Below are positions 8,953 to 17,766 of a stretch of 64,000 nt of DNA, one piece after another. The stretch covers positions 124,001 to 188,000 of the forward strand of contig NZ_BDOQ01000001.1 in the NCBI RefSeq assembly GCF_003112435.1. Reading direction: 5' to 3'. The stretch comes from Novimethylophilus kurashikiensis. GTDB taxonomy: Bacteria > Pseudomonadota > Gammaproteobacteria > Burkholderiales > Methylophilaceae. The notes under the pieces were generated by a model. That model searched no databases. It saw only the letters and a list, made by a program, of their open reading frames with translations, and had not been told where the DNA came from. The position numbers and the translations under genes are program-made. Each line of letters opens with the position of its first letter. Within the stretch, counting starts at the first letter, position 1.

Positions 8953-9000
8953 AATAAAAAACCGTGATCGGCTTTCCCTATAGGGGCCAATCACGGTTTC
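8953..9000 (-). terminator. Intrinsic terminator of the OmpA-family gene
   Basis: Read on the minus strand, AAACCGTGATTGGCC and GGCCGATCACGGTTT form a long stem (one mismatched pair) ended by a run of T then TATTG. It lies just past the stop of the OmpA-type gene at 9042. Confidence 0.85.
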
Positions 9001-9041
9001 AGGCATTGCAAGAAACAAATCCTGCAATGTTCAAGCTTGAA

Positions 9042-10145
9042 TTACTGCTGGGTGCAGCCGGATTCCTGCTTGTAGGTGGCTTCCACCACGACGCGGCGGT
9101 TCGGTGCCAGGCATTCGATCAGCTTTTTCTTGCCGCGCACGCCTTCGCATGCCACGACCGGATCGGCCTTGCCCTTGCCCACGGCTTGCACTCGGTTGGC
9201 ATCGACGCCTTGCTCGACCAGGTACTTCTTGACCGCATTGGCGCGGCGCTCGGAGAGTTTCTGGTTGTAGGCGGCGCTGCCCAGGCGGTCGGTGTAACCG
9301 TCGACCATCACCAGCTCGATGTCGCTGTGCTGCTTGATCTTCTGAGCCGTCTCATCCAGCTTGCTCTTGCCTTCAGCACTCAGGCGGTCGCCGTTGAATG
9401 CGAACAGTTCGGCAGCCGACAAGGTCATTTTCTCGACAGTGGGCTTGCACGGTTCTGCTGCGGGTTTTTCTGGAGCCGGGGCAGGTGCTGGAGCGGCGAC
9501 TGGTGCGGGTGCCGGCTCTGGCGCTGGCATTTGTTCTGTTACGGCTAACAGCTTGGACACAGGTTCGCCGAAACGGTAGATCACGCCCAGGTTGAGCTGG
9601 GTGTTGCCAACAGTTTTGGTGTCGCGGTTGCCCACCAGGCCGGTTTCGGCTTCGCTCCAGATGTGGCGGAGGTCAGCCTGGAAACCCAGCTTGTCGCTCA
9701 CGAGGTACTGAAAACCGGCACCAACGTTGCCCATCCAGGAATCCTTGTTACCGCCCCAGGTCGCGTCGCGATAGCGGGTCTTGTTGTCGGCGTAGCCCAA
9801 GCCTGCCAGCAGGAAGGGGCGGAACTTGTCGCGGCTGAACATGTAGAGCGCGTCGACGCCGAACAGCGCCTGCTTGTACTTGCCACGGGTGCTGAGGTTG
9901 GTGTCTTCGTCGGTGCGTGCGTAGGATGCGCCGGCCTGGATATCCCAGTTAGGGGTCAATTCCTTACCGAAGCGGATGAATCCGCCCATGCCGTCATCGG
10001 CCTTGAGGTCGCTGTCGGTCCAGTTGTAGTTGATGCCGGGAACGGCGTACCAGGCTTCGCGGTAGAGATCTTCGTCCGCAAACGCAGAAACGCTTGCGAG
10101 ACCCAGGGCGGTAGCTACCGCCGCCAGAATTGCTTTGGCTTTCAT
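9042..10145 (-). CDS. OmpA-family outer membrane protein
   Basis: 367-residue outer membrane porin/peptidoglycan anchor. A signal peptide (1-23, cleavage after SAFA) is followed by an eight-strand beta-barrel of about 175 residues (aromatic alternation such as WYAVPGINYNW), a Pro/Ala linker near 210-230, and an OmpA C-terminal peptidoglycan-binding domain (about 245-360) with VDGYTDRLGSAAYNQKLSERRA. The Cys pair near 320-335 fits the disulfide of the OmpA domain. The ATG follows AAGGA; a strong terminator follows the gene, so it is monocistronic and probably highly expressed. Confidence 0.93.
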   Translation of the reverse strand: MKAKAILAAVATALGLASVSAFADEDLYREAWYAVPGINYNWTDSDLKADDGMGGFIRFGKELTPNWDIQAGASYARTDEDTNLSTRGKYKQALFGVDALYMFSRDKFRPFLLAGLGYADNKTRYRDATWGGNKDSWMGNVGAGFQYLVSDKLGFQADLRHIWSEAETGLVGNRDTKTVGNTQLNLGVIYRFGEPVSKLLAVTEQMPAPEPAPAPVAAPAPAPAPEKPAAEPCKPTVEKMTLSAAELFAFNGDRLSAEGKSKLDETAQKIKQHSDIELVMVDGYTDRLGSAAYNQKLSERRANAVKKYLVEQGVDANRVQAVGKGKADPVVACEGVRGKKKLIECLAPNRRVVVEATYKQESGCTQQ

Positions 10146-10294
10146 TATTGTCCTTGATAGGGTTCTTGATTGAGCTGCCTCGGATTAGAGGCGGGCGCGG
10201 ATTCTACCACGAACCCATGTGCCAAGAGGCCATGGTGGCCGATTTAGGATGATTTAGGGGACGCTGATTTGGTGCGATGAAGTCACTTGGGCAA

Positions 10295-12034
10295 TCAACT
10301 TGCCGGGGTGCCGGTATCGGCTTCCGGCCCGTTTCTCACCAGCGAATAATCCGTGCCGCGCACCCCCTGCAACATGGAGCCGGTTTCCTCGCTCGAAATC
10401 CCCAGCAATTGCAGGCTTTCCGCGGCGATGCGCAGGCTGGCTTCCAAAGTTTCAGGCACCGCCTCGCGAACGCCGATGTTGTAGAACTCGTCGCATACGC
10501 GGAGGTCGCGTGCGCGTGCGACGATCTGGATGTGCGGGGCATGGGCACGGATGAGCTTGGCAGCGCGTAGCGCCTCAGGGCCGTTGTCGATCGTTAGCAC
10601 CACCAGTTCGACGCTTTTCAGCGCCTGGTTGCCGAGCAGGGCAGGGTTGCCGATATCGCCATAGAACACCGGATGATCCTGGTCCCGCCAATGATCGATG
10701 AGCTCGGCATCGGTATCGAAGGCAATATAGGGGATTCCGCTGTGAGCCAGGATCGTACCCACCGTGTGCCCGACGCGGCCGTAGCCTGCAATTACTACCC
10801 TGGGTTCGGCTTCATGCTTGTGCAGGCGGAAGGGGAGCGGTGCTCCCGCTTTTGCCGCCTTGTCGGGCAACCTTGCCGCAAGCGTGCTGCCCAGCCTGGT
10901 CAGCAATGGCGTGAGCAGCATGGTGACGGAAATGACGGCAACGCCCATGGCGAACAACTCGTCGTCGATAATGCCGATGGCCTTGGCCGCGCCGAACACC
11001 ACGAATCCGAATTCGCCGCCCTGCGGCAGCAGGAAAGCGACGCGTAGCGCGGTCCCCGAGCGGATGCCGAACATCCGGCACATACCAAAAATCACGACGC
11101 CCTTGATCAAAATGACGGCCAGCACCTGCAAGCCGAATTGCAACGGCTGCTGCGCCAGTGCGCCGACATCCACCGACATGCCCACCGCTACGAAGAACAG
11201 GCTCATCAGCAAGCCTTTGTGCGGCTCAATGGAGGCTTCGACCTGATGGCTGTAGCGCGAGGTCGACAGCATCATGCCCATGATGAAGGCCCCCAATCCC
11301 ATGGACATGCCCGAATGCTCCATCGCCAGCGCCGCCATGAACATCGCGGCCATGGCGACCAGGAAAAACCCTTCCCGATTGTTACGGCGCGCAAGAAAAT
11401 CCAGGATTCTGGGAACGACGTAGCGCCCTCCCAGTACTACCATTGCAACCAGTGTCACCGGCTCTAGAAATCGCTCCCAAAACGAGGGTGGCATCGCTGT
11501 GGAAGCCGCTGTATTAGCCAGCATGGGCACGACGGCTTGCAGCGGAACGACTGCGAGGTCTTGCATGAGCAGGATGGCAAAGGCGATGCCGCCGTATTTG
11601 CTGGCCATCTCGCCTTGGTCGCGCAGCATTTGAACGACAAACGCAGTGGACGACAGTGCGAGGCTGGCGCCAAACACGAAGGCCACGCTCCAGTTGGAAT
11701 CCAATGCCCGGTAGAAGGCGGCGATTGCAAGCGTACTCAGGATCACTTGCAAAGAGCCCAGGCCGAACAGCATGCGTCGCATCTCCCACAGTCGGCGCGG
11801 CTTCATTTCCAGCCCGATCAGGAACAGCAGCAGTACCACGCCCAATTCGGTGAACTGGCGTATGCCGTCTACCTCCAGGGTGAGGAAAGGCCCAGGCGTG
11901 TGCGGACCGACAATGACGCCCGTGACCAGCAGGCCGAGGATGGAACCCAGGCCGAAATGGCGGAAGATGGTCACTGCGATCGATGCGACGACCAGCAGCA
12001 GGACTGCGGAATAGACGAAAGATTTTGGATCCAT
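10295..12034 (-). CDS. Kef-type monovalent cation:proton antiporter (CPA2) with RCK domain
   Basis: 579-residue inner-membrane transporter. About 12 transmembrane helices fill residues 5-390, including the sodium/hydrogen-exchanger motif ALSSTAFVVQML and MGLGAFIMGMMLS. A TrkA-N/RCK nucleotide-binding domain follows (about 411-545) with the Rossmann glycine pattern IAGYGRVGHTV and the acidic FDTD. This layout is that of KefB/KefC and related potassium-efflux systems. No KefF/KefG-type ancillary oxidoreductase gene is next to it, so regulation by glutathione adducts is not shown. The tail (last 20 residues) is low in conservation. Confidence 0.9.
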   Translation of the reverse strand: MDPKSFVYSAVLLLVVASIAVTIFRHFGLGSILGLLVTGVIVGPHTPGPFLTLEVDGIRQFTELGVVLLLFLIGLEMKPRRLWEMRRMLFGLGSLQVILSTLAIAAFYRALDSNWSVAFVFGASLALSSTAFVVQMLRDQGEMASKYGGIAFAILLMQDLAVVPLQAVVPMLANTAASTAMPPSFWERFLEPVTLVAMVVLGGRYVVPRILDFLARRNNREGFFLVAMAAMFMAALAMEHSGMSMGLGAFIMGMMLSTSRYSHQVEASIEPHKGLLMSLFFVAVGMSVDVGALAQQPLQFGLQVLAVILIKGVVIFGMCRMFGIRSGTALRVAFLLPQGGEFGFVVFGAAKAIGIIDDELFAMGVAVISVTMLLTPLLTRLGSTLAARLPDKAAKAGAPLPFRLHKHEAEPRVVIAGYGRVGHTVGTILAHSGIPYIAFDTDAELIDHWRDQDHPVFYGDIGNPALLGNQALKSVELVVLTIDNGPEALRAAKLIRAHAPHIQIVARARDLRVCDEFYNIGVREAVPETLEASLRIAAESLQLLGISSEETGSMLQGVRGTDYSLVRNGPEADTGTPAS

Positions 12035-12073
12035 GATGCCGGTAATGATACAGATGCTGCGGGAGCTGCGGGT

Positions 12074-12334
12074 TCAGCCCGCCGTATTGTTCTCGCGCAA
12101 ATAGGCCGCAATGGCCGTTAGTTCTTGCTGCGGGTCGGCATAGTCTTCATAGCGCCGCTCGGTTTTGTCGTACCAGTAACGGCTGTTCCACGCATCGCCC
12201 TCGATTTTGTGCAGCACGGCGTGTATCCATCGGGCAACGGGATGCCCCGAGTTTTGCACGATTTCGTGGGCTTCGTCCCAGCGTCCGACCTGTGCGGCCT
12301 CGACGGCCTTCATGAATGCGGTGTTTTGTGTCAT
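12074..12334 (-). CDS. Conserved small protein of unknown function
   Basis: 86 residues beginning MTQNTAFMKAVEAAQVG, with the conserved-looking core WIHAVLHKIEGD and YWYDKTERRYEDY. I recall similar short proteins in Proteobacteria annotated only as hypothetical; the repeated helical pattern suggests a small TPR-like helix bundle, but I cannot name a function. The start is uncertain: an upstream ATG at 12400 would add 22 residues but has no ribosome site, and the ATG at 12334 has only a weak GAG. It follows the antiporter gene on the same strand 39 bases upstream of its start, so the two may share a transcript. Confidence 0.65.
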   Translation of the reverse strand: MTQNTAFMKAVEAAQVGRWDEAHEIVQNSGHPVARWIHAVLHKIEGDAWNSRYWYDKTERRYEDYADPQQELTAIAAYLRENNTAG

Positions 12335-12400
12335 TTCGATACTCGCAAACAGGGGAGATTTCGCTAGCTTAGCGCAATCGCATGCGGCGTACTGTTGCAT

Positions 12401-12618
12401 CGATTTGTGAGCAGCATGGTTTGGGATGAGGTTTCAGTGGCTTAGGCAAGTTATCCACAGAGTCATCCATAGCTTTTGTGGATGAATCGATGCCGTACAC
12501 ACTCCTGCAAAGCCGGCCCCAAGTAGGGAATGCGCAATGGCTGAGTTTGAGCAACTATCAGATCGAATAGCTCACAAAGGACAGCGTTGTATTTAGGATG
12601 CGCTTCGTCGATGCATCC
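12401..12618. other. Intergenic region with DnaA-box-like sites
   Basis: No convincing gene. It contains the two DnaA-box-like sequences listed separately. A minus-strand frame from 12669 to 12463 could encode 68 residues (core YNAVLCELFDLIVAQTQPLR) but has no ribosome site and runs through the palindromic region; I do not call it. Confidence 0.4.
12451..12482. promoter_or_regulatory. Pair of inverted DnaA-box-like sites
   Basis: A perfect DnaA box TTATCCACA at 12451-12459 and, on the other strand, TCATCCACA at 12474-12482 (one mismatch), 14 bases apart. No dnaA, dnaN, gidA or parAB lies in the window, so this is not evidently oriC. It could be an accessory DnaA site or chance. Confidence 0.4.
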
Positions 12619-12726
12619 ACGTGCGTCGGCACGTAGTGCCTGTGATCTATCGCCAGCCCCGGCTGGCATCTCCAGGGGGACCCTCCCCCGATCTAGTTCC
12701 CCCCGCGGCTAACGCGGGGGTTTTTT
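12619..12726 (+). ncRNA. Candidate structured small RNA: tandem hairpins ending in an intrinsic terminator
   Basis: Four perfect short hairpins follow one another: 12619-12634 (6-bp stem, loop GTCG), 12652-12667 (6-bp stem, loop CCCG), 12675-12689 (6-bp stem, loop CCC) and 12700-12720 (8-bp stem, loop GCTAA) followed at once by six T. The first can instead refold as 12628-12640 (GGCAC-GTA-GTGCC), so two forms are possible. No protein gene on the plus strand ends nearby to need this terminator: the nearest upstream genes run the other way. A small RNA of unknown 5' end is therefore the simplest reading. I could not match it to 6S RNA, tmRNA or RNase P. Confidence 0.5.
12699..12726 (+). terminator. 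Strong intrinsic terminator
   Basis: CCCCCGCG / CGCGGGGG stem with loop GCTAA, then TTTTTT at 12721-12726. It ends the candidate small RNA described above. Confidence 0.85.
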
Positions 12727-12772
12727 CTTTGATTCCTCGCATCTGACGCAGTCTCTTAGTTCATGTGCTGCA

Positions 12773-12800
12773 TTGCAGTCATTGAAGAATGTGCTAATAT
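12773..12800 (+). promoter_or_regulatory. Sigma-70-like promoter of the DUF465 gene
   Basis: TTGCAG at 12773-12778 and TAATAT at 12795-12800, 16 bases apart, with TG one base before the -10 (extended -10). It precedes the start codon at 12841 by about 40 bases. Confidence 0.5.
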
Positions 12801-12840
12801 TTTAAATGAAAAAAATGAAACTTTCTTTAAAGGGGCACCT

Positions 12841-13080
12841 ATGAATATCGAGCATCACGATTTGATTCACGAATTGCCGGAACACCGCGAGCGCATTCAC
12901 CAGCTGCTGACCAGCAATACTCATTTCTCGCGCCTGTTCGACGAGTACCATCAGGTGACCAAGGAGGTGGAACGTTTGGAGGGTTTGGGCATGCCGGTGA
13001 CGGATGAATCCATCTCGACCATGAAAGGCACGCGACTCAAGCTCAAGGACGAGCTATACGCGATGATCCAGCATTCCTGA
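12841..13080 (+). CDS. DUF465 (YdcH-like) protein
   Basis: 79-residue small helical cytoplasmic protein. The family pattern is clear: HHDLIHELPEHRERIHQL, then FSRLFDEYHQVTKEVERLE and KGTRLKLKDELYAMI. The start follows AAAGGGG seven bases upstream; an in-frame ATG at 12763 lies inside the promoter and is not used. Members are common, often stress-linked, and have no proven biochemical role. It converges with the large sensor gene at 13109. Confidence 0.9.
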   Translation: MNIEHHDLIHELPEHRERIHQLLTSNTHFSRLFDEYHQVTKEVERLEGLGMPVTDESISTMKGTRLKLKDELYAMIQHS

Positions 13081-13108
13081 GCTAGAAGGCGGCAAAAGCC
13101 GCCTGTGT

Positions 13109-16100
13109 TCAAAGGGCCGGCTCGGTGACAGGGCCGGCTTGCAGGAATTTTTCCAGTTCTTCCTTGCGCAAGGGCATTGCGTAGAGGAAGCCCTGGCCGT
13201 AATCGCAGCCTGCCGCCTTGAGTAGTGCCGCCTGTTCGGGCGTTTCGATGCCTTCCGCGACCACTTTCAACCCCAGCTTGTGTGCCATGCCTATCATGGC
13301 TTCGCATAGCACCATGTCGCTGGAATGGGGGCTCAGGTTGTTCACGAACGAGCGGTCGATTTTGATGTAGTTGATATAAAACTTTTTAAGATAAGCCAGT
13401 GAAGAATAACCGGTGCCGAAATCGTCCAGCGCCACTTCCATGCCGTAATCCTTGAACAGTAGCAGCTTGCGGCGCGTGCTTTCCTTGGTGTCGACCAGCA
13501 GGTTCTCGGTGATTTCGATCACGATGCTGTTCGGTTGCAACCCATAGACTTTCAACGATTCCAGCCAGCTTGAATACTCGACGTTGTCGGCTTCGAGCTG
13601 CACGGGCGATTTGTTTACGCTGATCTGGAACTCAGGATCGTACGTCTCGCGCAAACGCGCAGCTTCGATGACGGCCTGCTGCAATACCCAATCGCCGATT
13701 CGGCTGATGAGCCTGGTCTCTTCGGCCACGGGAATAAATCCAACAGGGCCGATCACACCCAGCTTTGGATGATTCCAGCGAATCAACGCCTCGGCTTTTT
13801 TCACCTTGCCGGTGGAAAATTCGATGATGGGCTGGTAGTAGACCTCAAACTGATCCTCCATCACGGCGCCGTGCAATTCGTTGACCAGCAGCATGTGCGA
13901 TCGCGTCGCCTCATGCATGGAGGGGGTAAAGAAGTGATAGCGGTTGCGACCTTCCTGCTTGGCCACCACCATGGCCTGGCCGGCATTGCGCAGTAATGCC
14001 TCCGGGTCTTCGGCGTCGTCCGGGCAAACGGTGATACCGATACTGGCGGAGATATAGGTTTTTTCCTCGCCGAGTTCGAAGGGTTTGGCGAGCGCATCGA
14101 GCAGCATTTGAGCGACGTAGCTGGCGTCGCCGATCTCATCCACGCCGTTGAGAATCAGGATGAATTCGTCCCCCCCCAGTCGGCCCAGCATGTCAGAACT
14201 ACGCAGGCAGCCCTGCATGCGTTTGGCCGCTTCCTTGAGCAGGGTGTCGCCGACGCCGTGGCCGAGCGTATCGTTGACTTCCTTGAAACGGTCGAGATCG
14301 ATGAGCAGCACGGCGATTTGGAGCTGTTCGCGCAGCGCCTTGCGGATGCTGAGATCCAGGCGGTCCTGGATCATCTTGCGGTTGGGTAGGTTGGTCAGCG
14401 TGTCGAAATTAGCCTGTTTCCAGATCAGCTCTTCCTTCTTCTTTTTTTCGGAAATATCTGAAAACAGGGCCACATGGCGCAGCACGCTGCCGTCGCTATC
14501 GAAAATGGTATTGATGGAAATCAACTTGGCGAAGATTTCGCCGTTTTTGCGACGCGTCCAGATTTCGCCCTGCCAATGTCCTTCGGTTTCCAGGTGGTTC
14601 CACATCTGTTCGTGGTTTTGCTGGTCCTGGCGTTCGAAGGTAAGAGCGCGGTAGCTCTTGCCGACGACTTCTTCGACCGAATAGCCGGTGATATCGGTAA
14701 ACGCCCGGTTAACCGCGAGGATCGAATTATCGGCATCGGTCACGACCATGGCCTCGCTGGTAGACGCATAGATCAGCGAGGCTACTTTCATTTCATCGTC
14801 TGAATGCTTGCGCTCCGAGACATCGCTCACCACGCCGTGCCAGAGCACCGAGCCATCTTCATCGCGCTCAGGGATGGCGTTGCAGAACAGCCAGCGCACG
14901 TTTCCGTCACCCAGCAGCAGGCGAAACTCCTGCTGCCATGCCGATAGATCGTGAGCGGATATGTTCAACTCGCGCTTGATGTTCGCCAGGTCGTTGGGGT
15001 GGATCATTTGCAATACCGGGCTGGCATCCCGCGCTGCCATGACCGGATCGACCTGGAACGTCTTCTGGAAAGCCTCGCTGGTATAGGGAAAGGTGAAGGT
15101 GCCGTCCTTCATCATGCGCAGCTGGAACACCACGCCGGGCACGCTGCGTACGATTTTTTCCAGGCGGCTGCTGAACTGGAAGAGCCGTCCGAACAATTGG
15201 CGGTTGAGGCGATAGATATAGGCGGCAAAACCGCTGACGATGGCCAGCGCCAGCACAAACGCCCCGATGGCCCAGCGTTCCCATCCCGGCAGTGCCGTCG
15301 CTTTTTTCTCGTACATGAAACCATCGAGCGAGAAATTACTGGGCAGCATGCCGACATCGGCATACGTATCGGCAATGTGGCGCCAGCGCGCTTCATTCAT
15401 GTAGCCGATCTCGACCAGGTCGGGATGCATGAGCTGGACGATCTTCTTGGCTTCGAACAAGAGCTTTTCGCGCTGGTCAGCGGGGAAATAGCCCTTGGCG
15501 ATCATGAGGTCGGCCATTTCCTCGGGGTGGTTGACGGCGTAATGCCATCCTTTGAGGCTGGCGGCCAGGATTTTACGGACGCGCTCGGGATGGTGGTCGA
15601 TCTCGTCCTGGGTGGTAAAAAGATTATCCCCGTAAAAATCGATTCCCTCCGAGCGCGGGCTGAAGGTCAGGTAATCGGCGTCGGCCTGGTTAAGGTAGTA
15701 CGGGTCATTGGTGATATAGCCGGCATAAGCATCCGTGCGGTTTTCGAGCAGGTCTGAGGCCGAATAGTCGTAGGCCTGTGTCGTGTCCATATGCTCGAGC
15801 TTGACGTTCATGTGCTTCAAATAAGCAATGACCTCTGTCGCGTAGGGGTCGAGCCACACGCGTTTGCCGACCAGGTCGTGCACGTTTTCGATTCCCCTGT
15901 CATGCATGGCAAGCAGCACGTAGGGCGAATGCTGGAAGATGACGCCGAGGACGACTACCGGCTTGCCCGCGTTTCTCAGCAACAGCAAATCGTTGGTGCC
16001 GACCCCGTACTGGGCATTGCCTGTCAGTACATTCTTAATTGGATCCTGATTGGATTTGACGGGGAGTAGATCGACGTCGAGACCGGCTTCGCGGTAATAG

Positions 16101-16303
16101 CCCAGCTCCTTGGCAGCGTAATACCCGGCGAATTGAAACTGATGGTGCCACTTGAGCTGAAGGGCGACATGTTCAAGCGCGAGGGCCTGCTCCCCCCATA
16201 GGCAGAATAAGCCGCAAAGTAGGCTGAACAAGCGCTTCATGAAGAAAGTGAGTTCTGGGCGCATTCGTGTTTTTCTTGTTATTGGACTGAGCGCGACGCT
16301 CAA
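13109..16303 (-). CDS. Periplasmic NMT1/THI5-like sensor fused to PAS-PAS-GGDEF-EAL
   Basis: 1064-residue membrane cyclic-di-GMP enzyme. After a signal-type segment (MKRLFSLLCGLFCLWGEQ, about 22-42) comes a periplasmic NMT1/THI5-like solute-binding domain (about 45-335; LQLKWHHQFQFAGYYAAKE, GVGTNDLLLLRNAGKPVVV), a transmembrane helix near 345-367, two PAS domains (about 375-620), GGDEF (about 635-800) and EAL (about 815-1055). Both output domains look intact: RSSD inhibitory site and GGDEF near 707, then EALIRW, ITEN, LDDFG, IKIDRSF, AEGIE and QGF. The TTG at 16303 has AAGGA in front; an ATG at 16240 begins directly at the signal peptide and is an alternative. The family binds thiamine-pyrimidine precursors, nitrate, or sulfonates, so the ligand is open. 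Confidence 0.93.
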   Translation of the reverse strand: MSVALSPITRKTRMRPELTFFMKRLFSLLCGLFCLWGEQALALEHVALQLKWHHQFQFAGYYAAKELGYYREAGLDVDLLPVKSNQDPIKNVLTGNAQYGVGTNDLLLLRNAGKPVVVLGVIFQHSPYVLLAMHDRGIENVHDLVGKRVWLDPYATEVIAYLKHMNVKLEHMDTTQAYDYSASDLLENRTDAYAGYITNDPYYLNQADADYLTFSPRSEGIDFYGDNLFTTQDEIDHHPERVRKILAASLKGWHYAVNHPEEMADLMIAKGYFPADQREKLLFEAKKIVQLMHPDLVEIGYMNEARWRHIADTYADVGMLPSNFSLDGFMYEKKATALPGWERWAIGAFVLALAIVSGFAAYIYRLNRQLFGRLFQFSSRLEKIVRSVPGVVFQLRMMKDGTFTFPYTSEAFQKTFQVDPVMAARDASPVLQMIHPNDLANIKRELNISAHDLSAWQQEFRLLLGDGNVRWLFCNAIPERDEDGSVLWHGVVSDVSERKHSDDEMKVASLIYASTSEAMVVTDADNSILAVNRAFTDITGYSVEEVVGKSYRALTFERQDQQNHEQMWNHLETEGHWQGEIWTRRKNGEIFAKLISINTIFDSDGSVLRHVALFSDISEKKKKEELIWKQANFDTLTNLPNRKMIQDRLDLSIRKALREQLQIAVLLIDLDRFKEVNDTLGHGVGDTLLKEAAKRMQGCLRSSDMLGRLGGDEFILILNGVDEIGDASYVAQMLLDALAKPFELGEEKTYISASIGITVCPDDAEDPEALLRNAGQAMVVAKQEGRNRYHFFTPSMHEATRSHMLLVNELHGAVMEDQFEVYYQPIIEFSTGKVKKAEALIRWNHPKLGVIGPVGFIPVAEETRLISRIGDWVLQQAVIEAARLRETYDPEFQISVNKSPVQLEADNVEYSSWLESLKVYGLQPNSIVIEITENLLVDTKESTRRKLLLFKDYGMEVALDDFGTGYSSLAYLKKFYINYIKIDRSFVNNLSPHSSDMVLCEAMIGMAHKLGLKVVAEGIETPEQAALLKAAGCDYGQGFLYAMPLRKEELEKFLQAGPVTEPAL

Positions 16304-16597
16304 CAGCGATCCTTACTCTAGGTGAGGTTTTATGCCCGTTTTCCTGAGGAAATTCCTAGGTGAATGTTAGCATACAAGAAGTCTGTCGCGATGCAAATAC
16401 CGATCAGATTGAGTTGAGTTCCTAGTGTTTTGTTTGATAGCCCTGCATTTCAGACTTTTCGGAAAACTCCGATTAACAGCGGCGCCGGCCTACCTGCGGG
16501 TTGCCTTAAGCGGTTTAACCAACTTTTTATTCGCGCCCCAGCGCCTATCGTTGCACCCTTCAGTTCATCTCGGCTTGCCCGAGCGAAAGGAGGCAAC
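16304..16597. other. Divergent intergenic region
   Basis: Separates the large sensor gene (minus) from the dehydrogenase gene (plus). The reading frame of the dehydrogenase stays open back to 16430, but the perfect ribosome site just before 16598 marks the true start. I see no clear promoter elements. Confidence 0.4.
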
Positions 16598-17752
16598 ATG
16601 TTGGCCATGGACTACCGAGGCCCTTATCGGGTAAGGCCCGAGCAAAAGCCCGAGCCGGTCATCGAGCATCCTAACGATGCCATCGTCCGCGTCACGCGGT
16701 CCTGCATTTGCGGTTCCGATCTTCACCTTTACCACGGCATGGTGCCGGATACCCGCATCGGCTCGACCTTTGGGCACGAGTTCACCGGGGTGGTGGAACA
16801 AGTCGGCCCGTCGGTGGAGCGTCTCAAGGTAGGCGACCGCGTGCTGGTGCCGTTCAACATCTTTTGCGGCAGCTGCTTTTTCTGCCAGCGCGAACTGTAC
16901 GGCAACTGCCATAACACCAACCCTGAAGCCACCGCGGTAGGCGGCATCTACGGCTATTCGCATACGGCCGGCGGCTACGACGGCGGGCAGGCCGAATACG
17001 TGCGCGTGCCGCTGGCCGATGTCGGGCCGACCATCATTCCCGACGATATCGAGATCGACGACGCGGTGCTGCTCACCGATGCTTTTCCCACAGGCTACCA
17101 GGCGGCGGAAATGGCGGAAATCGACGAAGGCGATACGGTCGTGATCTTCGGCGCAGGCCCCATCGGCATCTTCGCCGCCAAATCGGCCTGGCTCATGGGA
17201 GCGGGGCGCGTCATCGTGGTGGAGCACATTGAATACCGGCTGGATTTCGTGCGGCGTTTTGCCCAGTGCGAGACGATCAATTTCCGCGAGGTTGGAGATA
17301 TGGCGATCCACATCAAGAAAATGACCGACGGCCTGGGCGCCGATGCCTGCATCGACGCCGTGGGTTGCGAAGCCGCAGGCAATGCCCTTCAGAGCCTGAC
17401 CGGCATCAAGCTCAAGTGGCAGGCAGGCTCCGCCACCGCGCTGCATTGGGCGATCAATTCGGTGCGCAAGGGCGGGGTGGTCTCCATCGTCGGCGTCTAC
17501 GGGCCGACTTTCAACGCCGTACCCATCGGCAACGCCATCAACAAGGGACTGACGCTCCGCATGAACCAGGCCAGCGTCAAACGCCACTTGCCGCGGCTCA
17601 TGGAGCATATCCGTGCCGGACGCATCAAGCCGAGCGAAGTCATCACCCATCGCTTGCCGCTGGAAGAAGTCTCGGATGCGTACCACATCTTTTCCGGCAA
17701 GCTCGACAACTGCATCAAGACCGTGCTGGTGCCGCCCAGCGCCATGCATTGA
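16598..17752 (+). CDS. Zinc-dependent alcohol/formaldehyde dehydrogenase
   Basis: 384-residue medium-chain dehydrogenase (cytoplasmic, NAD-dependent). Catalytic zinc ligands are seen in SCICGSDLHLYHG (Cys38) and FGHE (His60, Glu61); the structural zinc site is Cys90, Cys93, Cys96, Cys104. The nucleotide fold has FGAGPIGIFAAK. The ATG follows a perfect AAAGGAGG. The sequence groups with proteins often annotated as glutathione-dependent or -independent formaldehyde dehydrogenase; threonine-dehydrogenase-like enzymes are an alternative. In a methylotroph a formaldehyde role is attractive but unproven. It is followed 15 bases later by a gene of unknown function with its own ribosome site, so the two are an operon. 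Confidence 0.88.
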   Translation: MLAMDYRGPYRVRPEQKPEPVIEHPNDAIVRVTRSCICGSDLHLYHGMVPDTRIGSTFGHEFTGVVEQVGPSVERLKVGDRVLVPFNIFCGSCFFCQRELYGNCHNTNPEATAVGGIYGYSHTAGGYDGGQAEYVRVPLADVGPTIIPDDIEIDDAVLLTDAFPTGYQAAEMAEIDEGDTVVIFGAGPIGIFAAKSAWLMGAGRVIVVEHIEYRLDFVRRFAQCETINFREVGDMAIHIKKMTDGLGADACIDAVGCEAAGNALQSLTGIKLKWQAGSATALHWAINSVRKGGVVSIVGVYGPTFNAVPIGNAINKGLTLRMNQASVKRHLPRLMEHIRAGRIKPSEVITHRLPLEEVSDAYHIFSGKLDNCIKTVLVPPSAMH

Positions 17753-17766
17753 ACAGGAGGCCCGCC

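Noticed and set aside
12463-12669. Possible 68-residue protein on the minus strand
   Set aside because: No ribosome site, no recognisable family, and it spans the hairpin region that better fits an RNA element on the other strand.
16430-16597. Longer N-terminus for the zinc dehydrogenase
   Set aside because: The frame is open, but the perfect AAAGGAGG and the conserved start of the protein place initiation at 16598.
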